42,056 bases of DNA, taken from GCA-002282575 sp964416645. Lineage in GTDB: Bacteria > Pseudomonadota > Gammaproteobacteria > Thiomicrospirales > Thiomicrospiraceae. Positions 22,731 to 32,732 of the stretch are shown here, one piece after another; positions within the stretch are counted from its first letter, which is position 1; every line of letters starts with the position of its first letter. Position numbers and translations under genes: made by a program. The notes under the pieces were generated by a model. The model had not been told where the DNA came from and searched no databases. It was given only the letters and a program-made list of their open reading frames with translations. The stretch covers positions 1 through 42,056 of the forward strand of contig CAYQEZ010000012.1 of NCBI GenBank assembly GCA_964416645.1, written 5' to 3'.

Positions 22731-24146
22731 ATGAAAAACTGGCTGTCTTTGTGTGCTTGGTTGGGTGTCGATGGCGGTGATGTGGATGCACCGCTGGGGC
22801 ATGTGTGCTTAGATTCTCGTCAGTTGAAGGCAGGTGATGTGTTTCTGGCTTTGCCTGGCAGTCATCGGCATGGTGTGGTTTATGCAACACAGGCTCGCAC
22901 GCAAGGGGCTTGGGTGATTGCAGATCAGGTAGCGCCGTCGGTGCATGTGTGTGTCCCCGATTTGGCGGCTCGCTTGGGTGATTTGCTGAATTGGTTCTAT
23001 GACAACCCCAGTCAATCCTTACGCTTGGTTGGCATTACGGGTACCAATGGTAAAACCTCGGTGAGTCATTATGTGGCTCAGTGGTTGCATGAATTAGGTG
23101 AGTCGGTTGCGGTGTTGGGTACGGTGGGTAATGGTCGTTGGGGTGAGCTTATGCCTTCAACCCATACCACCATGGATGCGCCTCGATTGTATCGTCAACT
23201 GGCGCAGTGGCGTGATGATGGTATTCGTGTGGTGGTGATGGAGGTTTCTTCCCATGCCATTCATCAGAATCGTATTGCGGGCTTAACTTTCGCAGTGGTT
23301 GCTTTGACGCAAGTAACACGAGATCACTTAGATTATCATGGCACAGTAGAAGCTTATCGTGCCGAAAAAGCGCGTTTATTTATCGATTGGTCAGCACAGC
23401 TAGCAGTATTGAATTTGGATGATGGGTTGGGGGCTGAGTTAGCATTAAACTTGCCATCAGCATTGACCTATGCGGTGAAAAACGAGGCGACCCTGATGGC
23501 GAAGTCGGTTGCTTGTGTTGCTGAAGGTCTGCGAGTTGAGCTGATTTTGGATAAAGTGTCATGGCAGGGTGTGTTGCCGCTTTATGGGTTATTCAATGCA
23601 GAAAATGTGTTATGTGCTTTGGGTTGTCTGCAGGGGTTAGGCATTCCCTTAGCCTCTGTCGTTAAGCTCTTACCAACAACGCAACCTGTAGCAGGGCGTA
23701 TGCAATGGGTGCGTCAGCAACCTCGTGTCTTGGTGGATTACGCTCACACGCCAGATGCGTTAGAAAAAGCGTTACTGGCACTACGCGTACATGTGCAACA
23801 GGGTCGTGTGTGGTTGGTTTTTGGTGCAGGCGGTGACCGTGATCAGGGTAAACGCCCCTTAATGGGGTCGGTTGCTAACCGTTATGCTGATGTGGTGATT
23901 GTCACTGACGACAACCCACGCTCAGAAATTCCAGCCGACATTGCCGCAGCCATACTACAGGCGTGTGATAAAGATAAGGCGACCTATATTGCCGATCGCG
24001 CAGCGGCGATTTGTCGCGCTATTTTTAATGCCAAAGACAATGATGTGGTGTTGATTGCTGGCAAAGGTCATGAAGATTATCAAGAGATAGCGGGTGTACG
24101 TCATCCTTTTTCAGATAGGGAAGTGATTCAACAATGCAGTGCATGA
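22731..24146 (+). CDS. murE: UDP-MurNAc-tripeptide synthetase (meso-DAP adding)
   Basis: Adds meso-diaminopimelate to UDP-MurNAc-L-Ala-D-Glu in the cytosol. The 471-aa product has the N-terminal LDSRQLKAGDVFLAL, the ATP loop GITGTNGKTSV and THTTMDAPRL. HLDYHGT (with the carbamylated-lysine region downstream) and the substrate-specificity motif DDNPRSE follow; that motif selects meso-DAP over lysine and fits a Gram-negative wall. The ribosome-binding site is poor (ATAAGCG) and is immediately preceded by repeat copy 2. The stop TGA overlaps the murF start. Confidence 0.96.
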   Translation: MKNWLSLCAWLGVDGGDVDAPLGHVCLDSRQLKAGDVFLALPGSHRHGVVYATQARTQGAWVIADQVAPSVHVCVPDLAARLGDLLNWFYDNPSQSLRLVGITGTNGKTSVSHYVAQWLHELGESVAVLGTVGNGRWGELMPSTHTTMDAPRLYRQLAQWRDDGIRVVVMEVSSHAIHQNRIAGLTFAVVALTQVTRDHLDYHGTVEAYRAEKARLFIDWSAQLAVLNLDDGLGAELALNLPSALTYAVKNEATLMAKSVACVAEGLRVELILDKVSWQGVLPLYGLFNAENVLCALGCLQGLGIPLASVVKLLPTTQPVAGRMQWVRQQPRVLVDYAHTPDALEKALLALRVHVQQGRVWLVFGAGGDRDQGKRPLMGSVANRYADVVIVTDDNPRSEIPADIAAAILQACDKDKATYIADRAAAICRAIFNAKDNDVVLIAGKGHEDYQEIAGVRHPFSDREVIQQCSA

Positions 24147-25591
24147 ATTGGAAACTGGCTGATATTGCCACTGTGTTAGCTGTGGAGATTGTCGGTGATG
24201 CTCATGGTTGTGTGCAACGGGTCATTACGGATAGTCGACTCGCTAGTGCGGGTGATTTATTTGTTGCCTTAGTGGGTGAGCGCGCCAATGGTCATGATTT
24301 TATTGAGTCGGTGATCGCACAAGGTGCCGTTGCCTTGTTGTTGACGCAAATCCCTAAACAACCTGTATCTGTGCCCTATCTGTTAGTCGAAGATGCGGTA
24401 AGCGCCATGCAACAACTGGCTGCTGCATGGCGGTTGAAGCATCAGCTCAATCCAGTGGTGTTGATTACGGGTAGTAACGGTAAAACCAGTGTGAAAGAGA
24501 TGATTCGTGCTGGTTTATCGGCACGAGATGGAACAGGTGTATTGGCTACGCAAGGTAATTTGAATAATCACCTTGGCGTGCCTATGACGCTTTTGTCATT
24601 GTGTGATGAGCATACTTCGGCGGTGATTGAAGTGGGAGCGAATCATGTCAATGAAATCGCTAAGCTAGCTCCCTTAGTTGCTCCCAACGTGGCGCTGATT
24701 ACCAGCATCGCACGCGCTCACATTGGTGAGTTTGGTTCATTAGATAAGATTAAGCAAGCAAAAGGCGAAATTTGGCAGGTATTGCCCGAATCGGGTGGTG
24801 TTGCGGTTGTTCCCGTTGTTGAAGCTGATAGTGAGTTTGATGGTTGGTCTTTTTGGCAAGATGCCTTAGCGCCGCATCGAGTGATTGCCTTTGGTGACAT
24901 GAAAGATTTGAACATTAATCGCGGTTGGCAGGCTTGGGTGGGTGTGATTCAGCGTGAACCAACCGCCAAGGGGCAGTGTGTTCATTTAGCAACCAGTGAT
25001 TGGGGTGAGGCGACGCTTCAGTTACCGATTGCGGGTGCGCATCAAGCCAATAATCTGGCGGCAGTGGTGGCAGTGTTGTTGCAGACAGGGTTAAGTTGGC
25101 AGACAATTCAAACTGGCTTAAATCGGGTTGCTTTGCCAGGTGGGCGTTTACGATTGTTAACGCCTTTACCTGACTTACTGATTATTGATGATACCTATAA
25201 TGCTAACGCCAGTTCAATGAAAGCAGCGATTGGTGTGTTAATGGAACAATCGGTTAAAACCCATGCCTTTGTTATGGGCCCCATGGGTGAATTGGGTGAT
25301 GAATCGCAAGCCTTGCATAAGCAGGTGGTTGACTTTGCCTGTGAAGTTGGGGTGAATGCATTCTTGGCTTCAGGGCCGCTCAGTGCATCGTTAGTACAAC
25401 GATTTGATGTGCAACAGCCTTTAGCCGACGTGGCTTTGGCTAGCGAAGATTCGCAGCGATTGGCTGAAGCCTTGTGGCAGCTGTATCAACAAAAAGGTTC
25501 ATTGGCCGTTTTGGTCAAAGGTTCTCGTTCTGCATGTATGGAGCGGGTTGTTGAGGCATTAGTCACACTGGCCAGTCAGTCGGTTAATTAA
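24143..25591 (+). CDS. murF: UDP-MurNAc-tripeptide:D-Ala-D-Ala ligase
   Basis: Adds the D-Ala-D-Ala dipeptide to complete the UDP-MurNAc-pentapeptide. The ATG at 24143 overlaps the murE stop as ATGA, giving 482 aa; an ATG at 24134 is also in frame but less well placed. Motifs are TDSRLASAGDLFVAL, the ATP loop ITGSNGKTSVKEM, NLNNHLGVPMTLL, VIEVGANHVNEI, and IIDDTYNANASSMKAAI near the C-terminal third. Part of the chain of tightly packed dcw genes. Confidence 0.96.
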   Translation: MNWKLADIATVLAVEIVGDAHGCVQRVITDSRLASAGDLFVALVGERANGHDFIESVIAQGAVALLLTQIPKQPVSVPYLLVEDAVSAMQQLAAAWRLKHQLNPVVLITGSNGKTSVKEMIRAGLSARDGTGVLATQGNLNNHLGVPMTLLSLCDEHTSAVIEVGANHVNEIAKLAPLVAPNVALITSIARAHIGEFGSLDKIKQAKGEIWQVLPESGGVAVVPVVEADSEFDGWSFWQDALAPHRVIAFGDMKDLNINRGWQAWVGVIQREPTAKGQCVHLATSDWGEATLQLPIAGAHQANNLAAVVAVLLQTGLSWQTIQTGLNRVALPGGRLRLLTPLPDLLIIDDTYNANASSMKAAIGVLMEQSVKTHAFVMGPMGELGDESQALHKQVVDFACEVGVNAFLASGPLSASLVQRFDVQQPLADVALASEDSQRLAEALWQLYQQKGSLAVLVKGSRSACMERVVEALVTLASQSVN

Positions 25592-25608
25592 TATTAATGG
25601 GTTAAGTA

Positions 25609-26691
25609 ATGATTTTAGAACTAATGGCTTGGTTACAGCAGTGGTTTGGTAGTTTTAATTTATTTAACTATGTTACTTTTCGCGGCTTAATGGCGGCCTT
25701 AACCGCTTTGGTGATTTCTTTGTGGGCGGGTCCTGCGGTTATTCGTTGGTTAACGCGCTTAAAAGTGGGTCAGGCGGTGCGTAGCGATGGACCACAAACC
25801 CACTTGGTGAAAAGCGGTACGCCAACGATGGGTGGTGTGCTAATTTTATTATCGGTTATTGTCAGTGCTCTGTTGTGGAGTGACTGGGATAGTCGCTATG
25901 CTTGGTTGTTGATTGTGATGACGCTGGGATTTGGTGCGATTGGCTTTGTTGATGATTATAAAAAAGTGGTGTACAAAGATCCCAAGGGGTTAGCGTCGCG
26001 CTGGAAATATTTTTGGCAGTCGGTATTGGGTTTGCTGGCTGCTTATCTGATGTTTCATTGGGCATATTTACCTGCACATACGGAACTGCTGATTCCTTTT
26101 GCTAAAAACTTGGTATTTGAGTTGGGACCTTGGTTTGTGCTGATGGCTTATTTTGTTATTGTCGGCACCTCGAATGCGGTCAATTTGACCGATGGTTTAG
26201 ATGGACTAGCGATTATGCCAGCGGTGTTGGTGTCAGCGGCTTTGTCGGTGTTTGCTTATTTGTCGGGTCATGCGGTGTTTGCGGATTATTTAAATATTCC
26301 GTTTATTCCTGGTGCAGGTGAAGTGGCCATTTTTGGCGCGGCATTGGTCGGTGCTGGGCTGGGATTCTTGTGGTTCAATACCTATCCTGCGCAAGTGTTT
26401 ATGGGCGATGTGGGCGCTTTAGCGATTGGTGCAGCGCTAGGACTGATGGCAATTATGGTGCGACAGGAATTGGTGTTGGTCATTATGGGTGGTATTTTTG
26501 TTATGGAAACCTTGTCGGTGATGATTCAAGTCGCTTCGTTTAAACTGACAGGCAAGCGCGTGTTCCGCATGGCACCCCTGCATCATCATTTTGAGTTAAA
26601 GGGATGGCCAGAACCGAAGGTGATTGTGCGTTTTTGGATCATCACACTCATCTTAGTGTTGGTTGGGCTAGCCAGTTTGAAGGTGCGATAA
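25609..26691 (+). CDS. mraY: Phospho-MurNAc-pentapeptide transferase MraY
   Basis: An integral membrane enzyme that attaches phospho-MurNAc-pentapeptide to undecaprenyl phosphate, making lipid I. The 360-aa product is the usual length with about ten hydrophobic segments. Signatures are VRSDGPQTHLVKSGTPTMGG, GFVDDYKKV, NAVNLTDGLDGLA, FMGDVGALAIGA, and the MAPLHHHFELKGWPE loop that forms the HHH motif of the active site. It follows murF by 17 bases and precedes murD by three. Confidence 0.97.
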   Translation: MILELMAWLQQWFGSFNLFNYVTFRGLMAALTALVISLWAGPAVIRWLTRLKVGQAVRSDGPQTHLVKSGTPTMGGVLILLSVIVSALLWSDWDSRYAWLLIVMTLGFGAIGFVDDYKKVVYKDPKGLASRWKYFWQSVLGLLAAYLMFHWAYLPAHTELLIPFAKNLVFELGPWFVLMAYFVIVGTSNAVNLTDGLDGLAIMPAVLVSAALSVFAYLSGHAVFADYLNIPFIPGAGEVAIFGAALVGAGLGFLWFNTYPAQVFMGDVGALAIGAALGLMAIMVRQELVLVIMGGIFVMETLSVMIQVASFKLTGKRVFRMAPLHHHFELKGWPEPKVIVRFWIITLILVLVGLASLKVR

Positions 26692-26694
26692 GTT

Positions 26695-28047
26695 ATGTCG
26701 GTTTTGGTGGCAGGACTTGGATTATCAGGACAAGCGGCTTTGCGCTTTTTAGTGGCGCAGGGCGATGAGCATATTTTTGCTTATGATACGCGTGTCGACT
26801 TGGATGTTCAGTCTTTGCAGAGTCGTTTCCCTCAAGTCACCTTTGCCTGTGGTGAGTTACCACCAAGTTGGGCAGCGCAAGTGAAGATGTTGGTACTGAG
26901 TCCAGGCATTGATCCCAAAACGGCTTGGGTTCAGTCATGGGTGAAAGCGGGTGTGAGTTTGGTTAGTGAAATTGAACTCTTTTGTCGTTCGTTGCCTGCG
27001 GACAAGCCTTTAGTGGCCATTACTGGCAGTAATGGCAAAAGCACTGTCACCACTCTGGTAGGCGAATTATTGAAAGCGCAGGGTTATCAGGTCGCGGTCG
27101 GCGGTAATTTGGGTACACCTGCCTTGGACTTACTCATGCAGTTTGCCAATGCTGATGTGTTTGTGCTGGAGTTGTCTAGTTTTCAATTAGAGACAACGCA
27201 AAGCTTGTTAGCAACGACGGCTACTGTATTGAACATCAGCCCTGATCATCTGGATCGTTATGGGGATATGGCGACTTACATTGCGGCAAAAGCGCCTATT
27301 TATCATATGACGCGTTTGGCGGTAGTGAATCGTGATGATGGCGTGTCGGCTAGTTTAGCTGATGCTCGCGTGCCTCAGTTGCGTTTTGGGCTACAAGCGC
27401 CAGAACAAGCAGGAGATTATGGCTTAACGCAAGTGGATGGCGCTGAATGGTTGAGTCAGTGGTTGTTTGATGAACCAACTCCACGTTTGCTGATGAAAAG
27501 CGCACAAGTGGCACTGATGGGGCGCCATAATCTGAGCAATTGTTTGGCGGCTTTGGCTTTGTGTCAGCCGTTTTATTTGCAAACTGAAGTGATTGGCCAG
27601 GTTTTGTCGCGTTTTGGCGGTTTAGCCCATCGTGCTCAGCTGGTTCGTAGGTTAAATGGCGTGCATTGGGTTAATGATTCTAAAGGAACGAATGTCGGCT
27701 CTACGGTAACGGCGTTACAGAGTTTGGGCGCGCAAGCGCGGATTGTTTTATTGGCTGGTGGTCAGGGCAAGGGTCAGGATTTTTCTGAATTGTCGCAACC
27801 ACTGGCTGAGTTTGCGCGCGCGCTCATCGTCTTTGGTGAGGATGGTGAGCAAATCGCCCGCAGCGCGCCTAATGGATTGCCTGTTCATGCTGTGTCAGAT
27901 ATGGTGGCAGCGGTCACCTTGGCAAATCGTCTCGCGCAAGCGGGCGATGTGGTGTTGTTGTCTCCAGCCTGTGCCAGTTTCGACCAGTTTTGCAACTATG
28001 TGCATCGTGGTGAGGTCTTTACACAAGCGGTGATGCAACTGCCATGA
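26695..28047 (+). CDS. murD: UDP-MurNAc-L-Ala:D-Glu ligase
   Basis: Adds D-glutamate to UDP-MurNAc-L-alanine. The 450-aa product has the N-terminal Rossmann start SVLVAGLGLSGQAALRFL, SPGIDPK, the ATP loop AITGSNGKSTV, ELSSFQLE, NISPDHLDRYG and NDSKGTNVGST, all expected for MurD. The ATG at 26695 follows the mraY stop closely. The murD stop overlaps the ftsW start as ATGATGA, so the two are translationally coupled. Confidence 0.96.
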   Translation: MSVLVAGLGLSGQAALRFLVAQGDEHIFAYDTRVDLDVQSLQSRFPQVTFACGELPPSWAAQVKMLVLSPGIDPKTAWVQSWVKAGVSLVSEIELFCRSLPADKPLVAITGSNGKSTVTTLVGELLKAQGYQVAVGGNLGTPALDLLMQFANADVFVLELSSFQLETTQSLLATTATVLNISPDHLDRYGDMATYIAAKAPIYHMTRLAVVNRDDGVSASLADARVPQLRFGLQAPEQAGDYGLTQVDGAEWLSQWLFDEPTPRLLMKSAQVALMGRHNLSNCLAALALCQPFYLQTEVIGQVLSRFGGLAHRAQLVRRLNGVHWVNDSKGTNVGSTVTALQSLGAQARIVLLAGGQGKGQDFSELSQPLAEFARALIVFGEDGEQIARSAPNGLPVHAVSDMVAAVTLANRLAQAGDVVLLSPACASFDQFCNYVHRGEVFTQAVMQLP

Positions 28048-29309
28048 TGAAGTTGATGAAACGCGGATTTCAAATTCGACCTTGGCGCCTCGAGGACAAT
28101 GCTCCGATTGATTGGACCTTAGTTGGTGTGATGCTGATGCTTTCTTGTCTTGGCGTGGTAATGGTGGCCTCTGCCTCGGTAGCCATTGCGGAAAGACGCT
28201 TTGGTATGGAATTGCGTTATGTATTGCAACAGCTGGTGTTCCTGTTTGGGTCATTGCTCATCGCCGTATGGATGATTCAAAAAACGACACTTATTTGGTG
28301 GAAAGAAAATCGGGGGTTGTTGTTACTCATTGCCATGGTGCTGGTGATGATGACCTTGGTATTGGGGCGGGAAATCAACGGCGCTAAACGCTGGCTGAGT
28401 TTGGGGTTTTTTAACTTGCAACCGTCTGAGTTTTTGAAATTAATCGTCATTGTGTTTATGGCGGCTTACATCGAAAAGAACTTCCAACAACAGCAAGATG
28501 CACAAGGTAATCGCGATTGGAAATCGGAAAAGAAACAGCAAATGCAAGCCATTAAGTTGCTGATGTTGCCGTTAATTCCGATTTTTCTGTTGTTGCTACT
28601 ACAGCCAGATTACGGTAGCTTAGCAGTGGTATTGATATTAGTGTTTGCCATGTTACTCATTGCAGGTGCGCCACTACGTTTATTGTTATCGGTAGTTCCT
28701 TTAGGTTTCATACTGGTACTTCTGATTATTGTTGAACCCTACCGTTTGGCACGAGTGGTGAGCTTTTTAGACCCGTGGAAGGATGCGCAAAACACTGGCT
28801 ACCAGCTCACCCATTCTTTAATGGCATTAGGGCGGGGTGATTGGTTTGGTGTTGGGTTAGGCAACAGTGTTGAAAAACTTTTTTACTTGCCCGATGCCCA
28901 TACCGATTTTCTGTTTGCCATTTATGGCGAAGAATTTGGTTTCGTTGGTGTTGTTGCCTTAGTGTTGCTTTATTTAGTGATGATTTGGCGCATTTTCCGT
29001 ATTGGTCGCGTGGCCGCTGAACGCGAACAAACTTTTGCCGCACTCATTTGCTATGGTGTGGGTGCTTGGGTTGCGGTGCAGGCATTCATTAACATGGGCG
29101 CTAATTTAGGGCTTTTGCCAACCAAAGGCTTAACCTTGCCGTTAGTCAGCTATGGCGGTTCTAGCTTATTAATGTCAATGCTGGCATTGGGTTTGGTGTT
29201 ACGCATTGATTGGGAAAATCGCCATGCCCATTTGGTGGTGGTCATGCCGCCTGCAGCTCCTGTGTCGAGTGATCTGGTGGACACTCATGCGACGGAGAAG
29301 TTGGCATGA
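28044..29309 (+). CDS. ftsW: Septal peptidoglycan polymerase FtsW (SEDS family)
   Basis: A SEDS-family glycosyltransferase that polymerises lipid II at the septum together with FtsI. The 421-aa product has about ten membrane segments. Signature pieces are NGAKRWLSLGFFNLQPSEFLK, LLLQPDYGSLAV, YQLTHSLMALGRGDWFGVGLGNS, LPDAHTDFLFAIYGEEFGF, and GLLPTKGLTLPLVSYGGSS. The polymerase aspartate is expected in the region near QEPSEFLK/LPDAHTD of the family. Two start codons (28044 and 28047) are both plausible. The stop overlaps murG. Confidence 0.95.
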   Translation: MMKLMKRGFQIRPWRLEDNAPIDWTLVGVMLMLSCLGVVMVASASVAIAERRFGMELRYVLQQLVFLFGSLLIAVWMIQKTTLIWWKENRGLLLLIAMVLVMMTLVLGREINGAKRWLSLGFFNLQPSEFLKLIVIVFMAAYIEKNFQQQQDAQGNRDWKSEKKQQMQAIKLLMLPLIPIFLLLLLQPDYGSLAVVLILVFAMLLIAGAPLRLLLSVVPLGFILVLLIIVEPYRLARVVSFLDPWKDAQNTGYQLTHSLMALGRGDWFGVGLGNSVEKLFYLPDAHTDFLFAIYGEEFGFVGVVALVLLYLVMIWRIFRIGRVAAEREQTFAALICYGVGAWVAVQAFINMGANLGLLPTKGLTLPLVSYGGSSLLMSMLALGLVLRIDWENRHAHLVVVMPPAAPVSSDLVDTHATEKLA

Positions 29310-30433
29310 AGGTGATGATTGCCGCAGCGGGAACGGGTGGGCATGTGTTTCCTGGTTTAGCGGTAGCCGAAGTGTTGAAGCAACAAGGTCATGACGTGGT
29401 TTGGTTGGGTACAAAACAGGGCAAAGTGGTGCAGTGGGTTGAGCAGTCCAGTGTGTCCTTGTGTACTATTGCCATGCGGGGTGTGCGTGGTAAGGGTTGG
29501 CGCGGCTGGTTAACTGCGCCCGTTCAGCTGTGGCAAGCCTGGCGGCAAGCTGTGCACCATCTGCGTCAGCAACGACCCGATGTGCTCTTGGTGATGGGGG
29601 GGTATGTTTCGGTTCCGGCCGGTTTGGCGGCGCGTTGGTTGGGTATTCCGCTGGTTGTGCACGAACAAAATTCGGTGGCGGGTTTGAGTAATCGCTTGTT
29701 GGCACCGATTAGCCAATTATTGCTATTGGGCTTGCCTTTGCAGTCTGTGCCAATGGGATGGACGCGAGCGCATTGGGTAGGTAATCCGTTACGCGCCATG
29801 TTGCAACGTCAGATTAAGACAGTGCCAGCTCGGCCTTTACGTGTTTTGATCATTGGTGGCAGTCAAGGAGCACAGTTCCTCAATGAACGGCTACCTGAGG
29901 TAATGCGTGATTGGTCAGCGCGTCATGAGTTGAGTTTATGGCATCAAACTGGTATGCAAATGCATGTACAGGTAGAGATGGCTTATCAGCAAGTAGGAGT
30001 CGAGGCGCGCGTGGATGAATTCATTCACCATATGGGCGAAGCCTACGCTTGGGCAGATGTGGTGATTGCACGAGCTGGTGCGTTAACCGTCACTGAACTA
30101 TGGCAAGCAGCTCGACCAGCGTTATTCATTCCTTTTCCCTATGCGGTCGATGATCATCAGTACACTAATAGTCTTGCGCTGGTTAAGATCGGAGTGGCCG
30201 ATGTGCTACGTCAATCAGAGGCGAGTGTCGAGGTGTTACGTGAGCGATTGAGTGATTACATTTTCAATCCGGATTGCTTAAGTCATCGTTATGCTCTACT
30301 TAATGAGCAAGCGGAAAACAAAGCAGCGGAACGGGTTGTACAACTCTTAATCGATTTAGTGGTGCCACCGCATACCGAAGGTCTCGGAACGAAAACAACA
30401 ACAGAAAAAGAACAACAGGAAATTACGTTATGA
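29306..30433 (+). CDS. murG: Lipid II synthase MurG
   Basis: A peripheral membrane GT28 glycosyltransferase that adds GlcNAc to lipid I to give lipid II. The 375-aa product starts MKVMIAAAGTGGHVFPGLAVAE, the conserved first G-loop. It has VMGGYVSVPAGLAA, VVHEQNSVAGLSNR, IIGGSQGAQFLNE, and the UDP-GlcNAc site IARAGALTVTEL followed by PFPYAVDDHQYTN. The start overlaps the ftsW stop by 4 bases and the stop overlaps the murC ATG in the same way. Confidence 0.96.
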   Translation: MKVMIAAAGTGGHVFPGLAVAEVLKQQGHDVVWLGTKQGKVVQWVEQSSVSLCTIAMRGVRGKGWRGWLTAPVQLWQAWRQAVHHLRQQRPDVLLVMGGYVSVPAGLAARWLGIPLVVHEQNSVAGLSNRLLAPISQLLLLGLPLQSVPMGWTRAHWVGNPLRAMLQRQIKTVPARPLRVLIIGGSQGAQFLNERLPEVMRDWSARHELSLWHQTGMQMHVQVEMAYQQVGVEARVDEFIHHMGEAYAWADVVIARAGALTVTELWQAARPALFIPFPYAVDDHQYTNSLALVKIGVADVLRQSEASVEVLRERLSDYIFNPDCLSHRYALLNEQAENKAAERVVQLLIDLVVPPHTEGLGTKTTTEKEQQEITL

Positions 30434-31818
30434 GTATGTCACAAAGGGTGCGTCGCATCCATTTGGTCGGGATTGGTGGTTCGGGTATGTCGGGCATTGC
30501 TGAAGTATTACTGACGCAAGGCTTTGTCGTTAGTGGTTCGGATGCGAAAGCCTCGGCTGTTACCACTCATTTGAGTGCCTTGGGTGCAAAGGTGCGCATT
30601 GGTCATGACGCTAGTCTTGTACAAGATGCCGATGTGGTGGTGGCTTCTACCGCTATTGCTAAAGACAACCCCGAGCTGGTGGCGGCACGAGCGGCACGAG
30701 TACCTGTTATTCCACGTGCCGAAATGTTGGCCGAAATGATGCGCAGTAAATTTGGTATTGCCGTGGCAGGAACGCATGGCAAAACCACCACCACCAGTTT
30801 GGTTGCCAGTGTGTTGGCAGAAGCAGGCTTAGACCCAACTTATGTGATTGGTGGTCGTTTGAATAAAACAGGCACCCACGCCTGTTTGGGAGCGAGTGAT
30901 TATTTGGTGGCCGAAGCAGATGAATCGGATGCGTCTTTCCTCTACTTAAAGCCGATGATGAGTATTGTCACCAATATTGATGCTGACCACATGGAAACTT
31001 ATGGTGGCAGCTTTGAAGTCTTGACCGATACCTTTTCGCAATTTTTGCACCATTTGCCCTTTTATGGGTTGGCGATTGTGTGTATTGACGATGCTGGCGT
31101 GCAAGGCTTATTGCCACGCATTACTCGTCCAATTGTGCGTTATGGTCTGAGTGAAGGTGCGGATATTCGTGCGATCAATATTCAGCACCATGGGTTGCGC
31201 TCGACGTTCACAGTACAGGCACATCAGCAGGCTCCTTTTGATGTTACCTTGAATATTCCTGGTGAGCATAATGTGCGTAATGCCTTGGCGACCATCGCTG
31301 TTGCCTTAGAATTGGGGGTGGCTATTGATGCCATTCAACGCGCCCTAGCACAATTTCACGGTGTGGGTCGTCGCTTTGATGTGTATGCCAATCGTTCTTT
31401 GTTCGATAAGTCAGTGACGTTGGTGGATGACTATGGCCATCACCCAACTGAACTGGCCGCGGTGTTAAGAACAGCGAGAATTGCTTTTTCTCAGCAGCGT
31501 CTGGTATCTGTTTTTCAACCGCATCGTTACACACGTACACGTGATCTGCTCGATGACTTTGCTGCCGCTTTAATGTTGGCCGATGTGGTGGTGCTCTTGC
31601 CCGTTTATTCGGCAGGTGAAATGCCGATTGCAGGAGCAGACAGCAAAGCCATTGCCCAAGCCATGCGATTAAGGGGCTTTAATAGCGTGGTGGTGGCAGA
31701 TAGTATGGCGCAACTCAATGCCGTGGCGAAAGCTCTGCTCTTAGATGGCGACGTGGTGCTGACCATGGGGGCAGGGGATATTGGACAACTGAGTAAACAA
31801 TGGCGGGAGGAAGCCTGA
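30430..31818 (+). CDS. murC: UDP-MurNAc:L-alanine ligase
   Basis: Adds the first amino acid of the stem peptide. The 462-aa product shows RRIHLVGIGGSGMSGIAEVL, GSDAKAS, the ATP loop VAGTHGKTTTTSL, VAEADESDASFL, NIDADHMETYGG, and VDDYGHHPTELAA plus FQPHRYTRTRDL. Length and motif order are standard. It overlaps murG upstream (ATGA) and ddlB downstream (TGATG). Confidence 0.97.
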   Translation: MSMSQRVRRIHLVGIGGSGMSGIAEVLLTQGFVVSGSDAKASAVTTHLSALGAKVRIGHDASLVQDADVVVASTAIAKDNPELVAARAARVPVIPRAEMLAEMMRSKFGIAVAGTHGKTTTTSLVASVLAEAGLDPTYVIGGRLNKTGTHACLGASDYLVAEADESDASFLYLKPMMSIVTNIDADHMETYGGSFEVLTDTFSQFLHHLPFYGLAIVCIDDAGVQGLLPRITRPIVRYGLSEGADIRAINIQHHGLRSTFTVQAHQQAPFDVTLNIPGEHNVRNALATIAVALELGVAIDAIQRALAQFHGVGRRFDVYANRSLFDKSVTLVDDYGHHPTELAAVLRTARIAFSQQRLVSVFQPHRYTRTRDLLDDFAAALMLADVVVLLPVYSAGEMPIAGADSKAIAQAMRLRGFNSVVVADSMAQLNAVAKALLLDGDVVLTMGAGDIGQLSKQWREEA

Positions 31819-32732
31819 TGCAAAACAAACCAATCATTGCCGTATTGCGTGGTGGCTGCGCTAATGAACGTGAGATTTCATTACGTTCTGGCGCGGCGGT
31901 TGTTGAGGGCTTGCAACAAGCGGGTTACCAAGTGCTTGACTGGTCTGTTGATGGGTTGACTGATGTGATTGCGTTAGTGCAAAAAGCGCCTCGTCCTTTG
32001 CTGGTGTTCAATGTATTGCATGGTCGCGGCGGTGAAGATGGTCAGTTGCAAGCGTTACTCGATATTCTGAATGTTCCTTACACGGGCAGTGGCATGTTGG
32101 CGAGCGCCTTATCGATGGATAAAGTGGTTACCAAACGCATTTGGCAATCGATGGGATTACCAACGGCCGATTATTATGAAGTGACACAAGCAAGCTTGGC
32201 GACCTTTGAACTGCAAGCGGTGCGTTATCCTGTGATGGTGAAACCCGCCCGCGAAGGCTCTAGCATTGGTATGTTTAAAGTCGATAGTGCCGATAAAATG
32301 CAAGATGCTTTAACGCAAGCGCTGACTTTTGACGATCATGTGTTAGTGGAATCATGGATTGACGGCGCTGAATATACGGTGGCGATTGTAGGTGATCAGG
32401 CTTTGCCGATGATCCGCCTCAAAACGCCGAATGTGTTTTATGATTATGAAGCCAAGTATCAAGCCAATACCACCGAATATCTGTGCCCTTGTGGTCTGAA
32501 TAGCGAGGTAGAACAACGTATTCAAGCCTTGGCGTTACAAGCTTTCCATGCCTTGGGTGCGCAAACCTGGGGTCGTATTGATGTGATGATCGATCAGCAA
32601 GGACAACCTTGGTTACTGGAGTTGAACACGGTACCTGGTATGACAGATCATAGTTTGGTGCCGATGGCAGCCAAACAGGCAGGGTTGAGTTTCGATCAAT
32701 TGGTTGATCGTTTGGTGCAGTTGTCTCTATGA
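31818..32732 (+). CDS. ddlB: D-alanine--D-alanine ligase
   Basis: An ATP-grasp enzyme making D-Ala-D-Ala for MurF. I use the ATG at 31818, which overlaps the murC stop as TGATG and has a GGAGG site, giving 304 aa; the in-frame ATG at 31800 sits inside murC. Visible motifs are VLRGGCANEREISLRSG, HGRGGEDGQLQALLD, YTGSGMLASALSMDKVV, VKPAREGSSIGMFKV, and the metal-binding ELNTVPGMTDHSLVPMAA. The downstream overlap with ftsQ is ATGA. Confidence 0.96.
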   Translation: MQNKPIIAVLRGGCANEREISLRSGAAVVEGLQQAGYQVLDWSVDGLTDVIALVQKAPRPLLVFNVLHGRGGEDGQLQALLDILNVPYTGSGMLASALSMDKVVTKRIWQSMGLPTADYYEVTQASLATFELQAVRYPVMVKPAREGSSIGMFKVDSADKMQDALTQALTFDDHVLVESWIDGAEYTVAIVGDQALPMIRLKTPNVFYDYEAKYQANTTEYLCPCGLNSEVEQRIQALALQAFHALGAQTWGRIDVMIDQQGQPWLLELNTVPGMTDHSLVPMAAKQAGLSFDQLVDRLVQLSL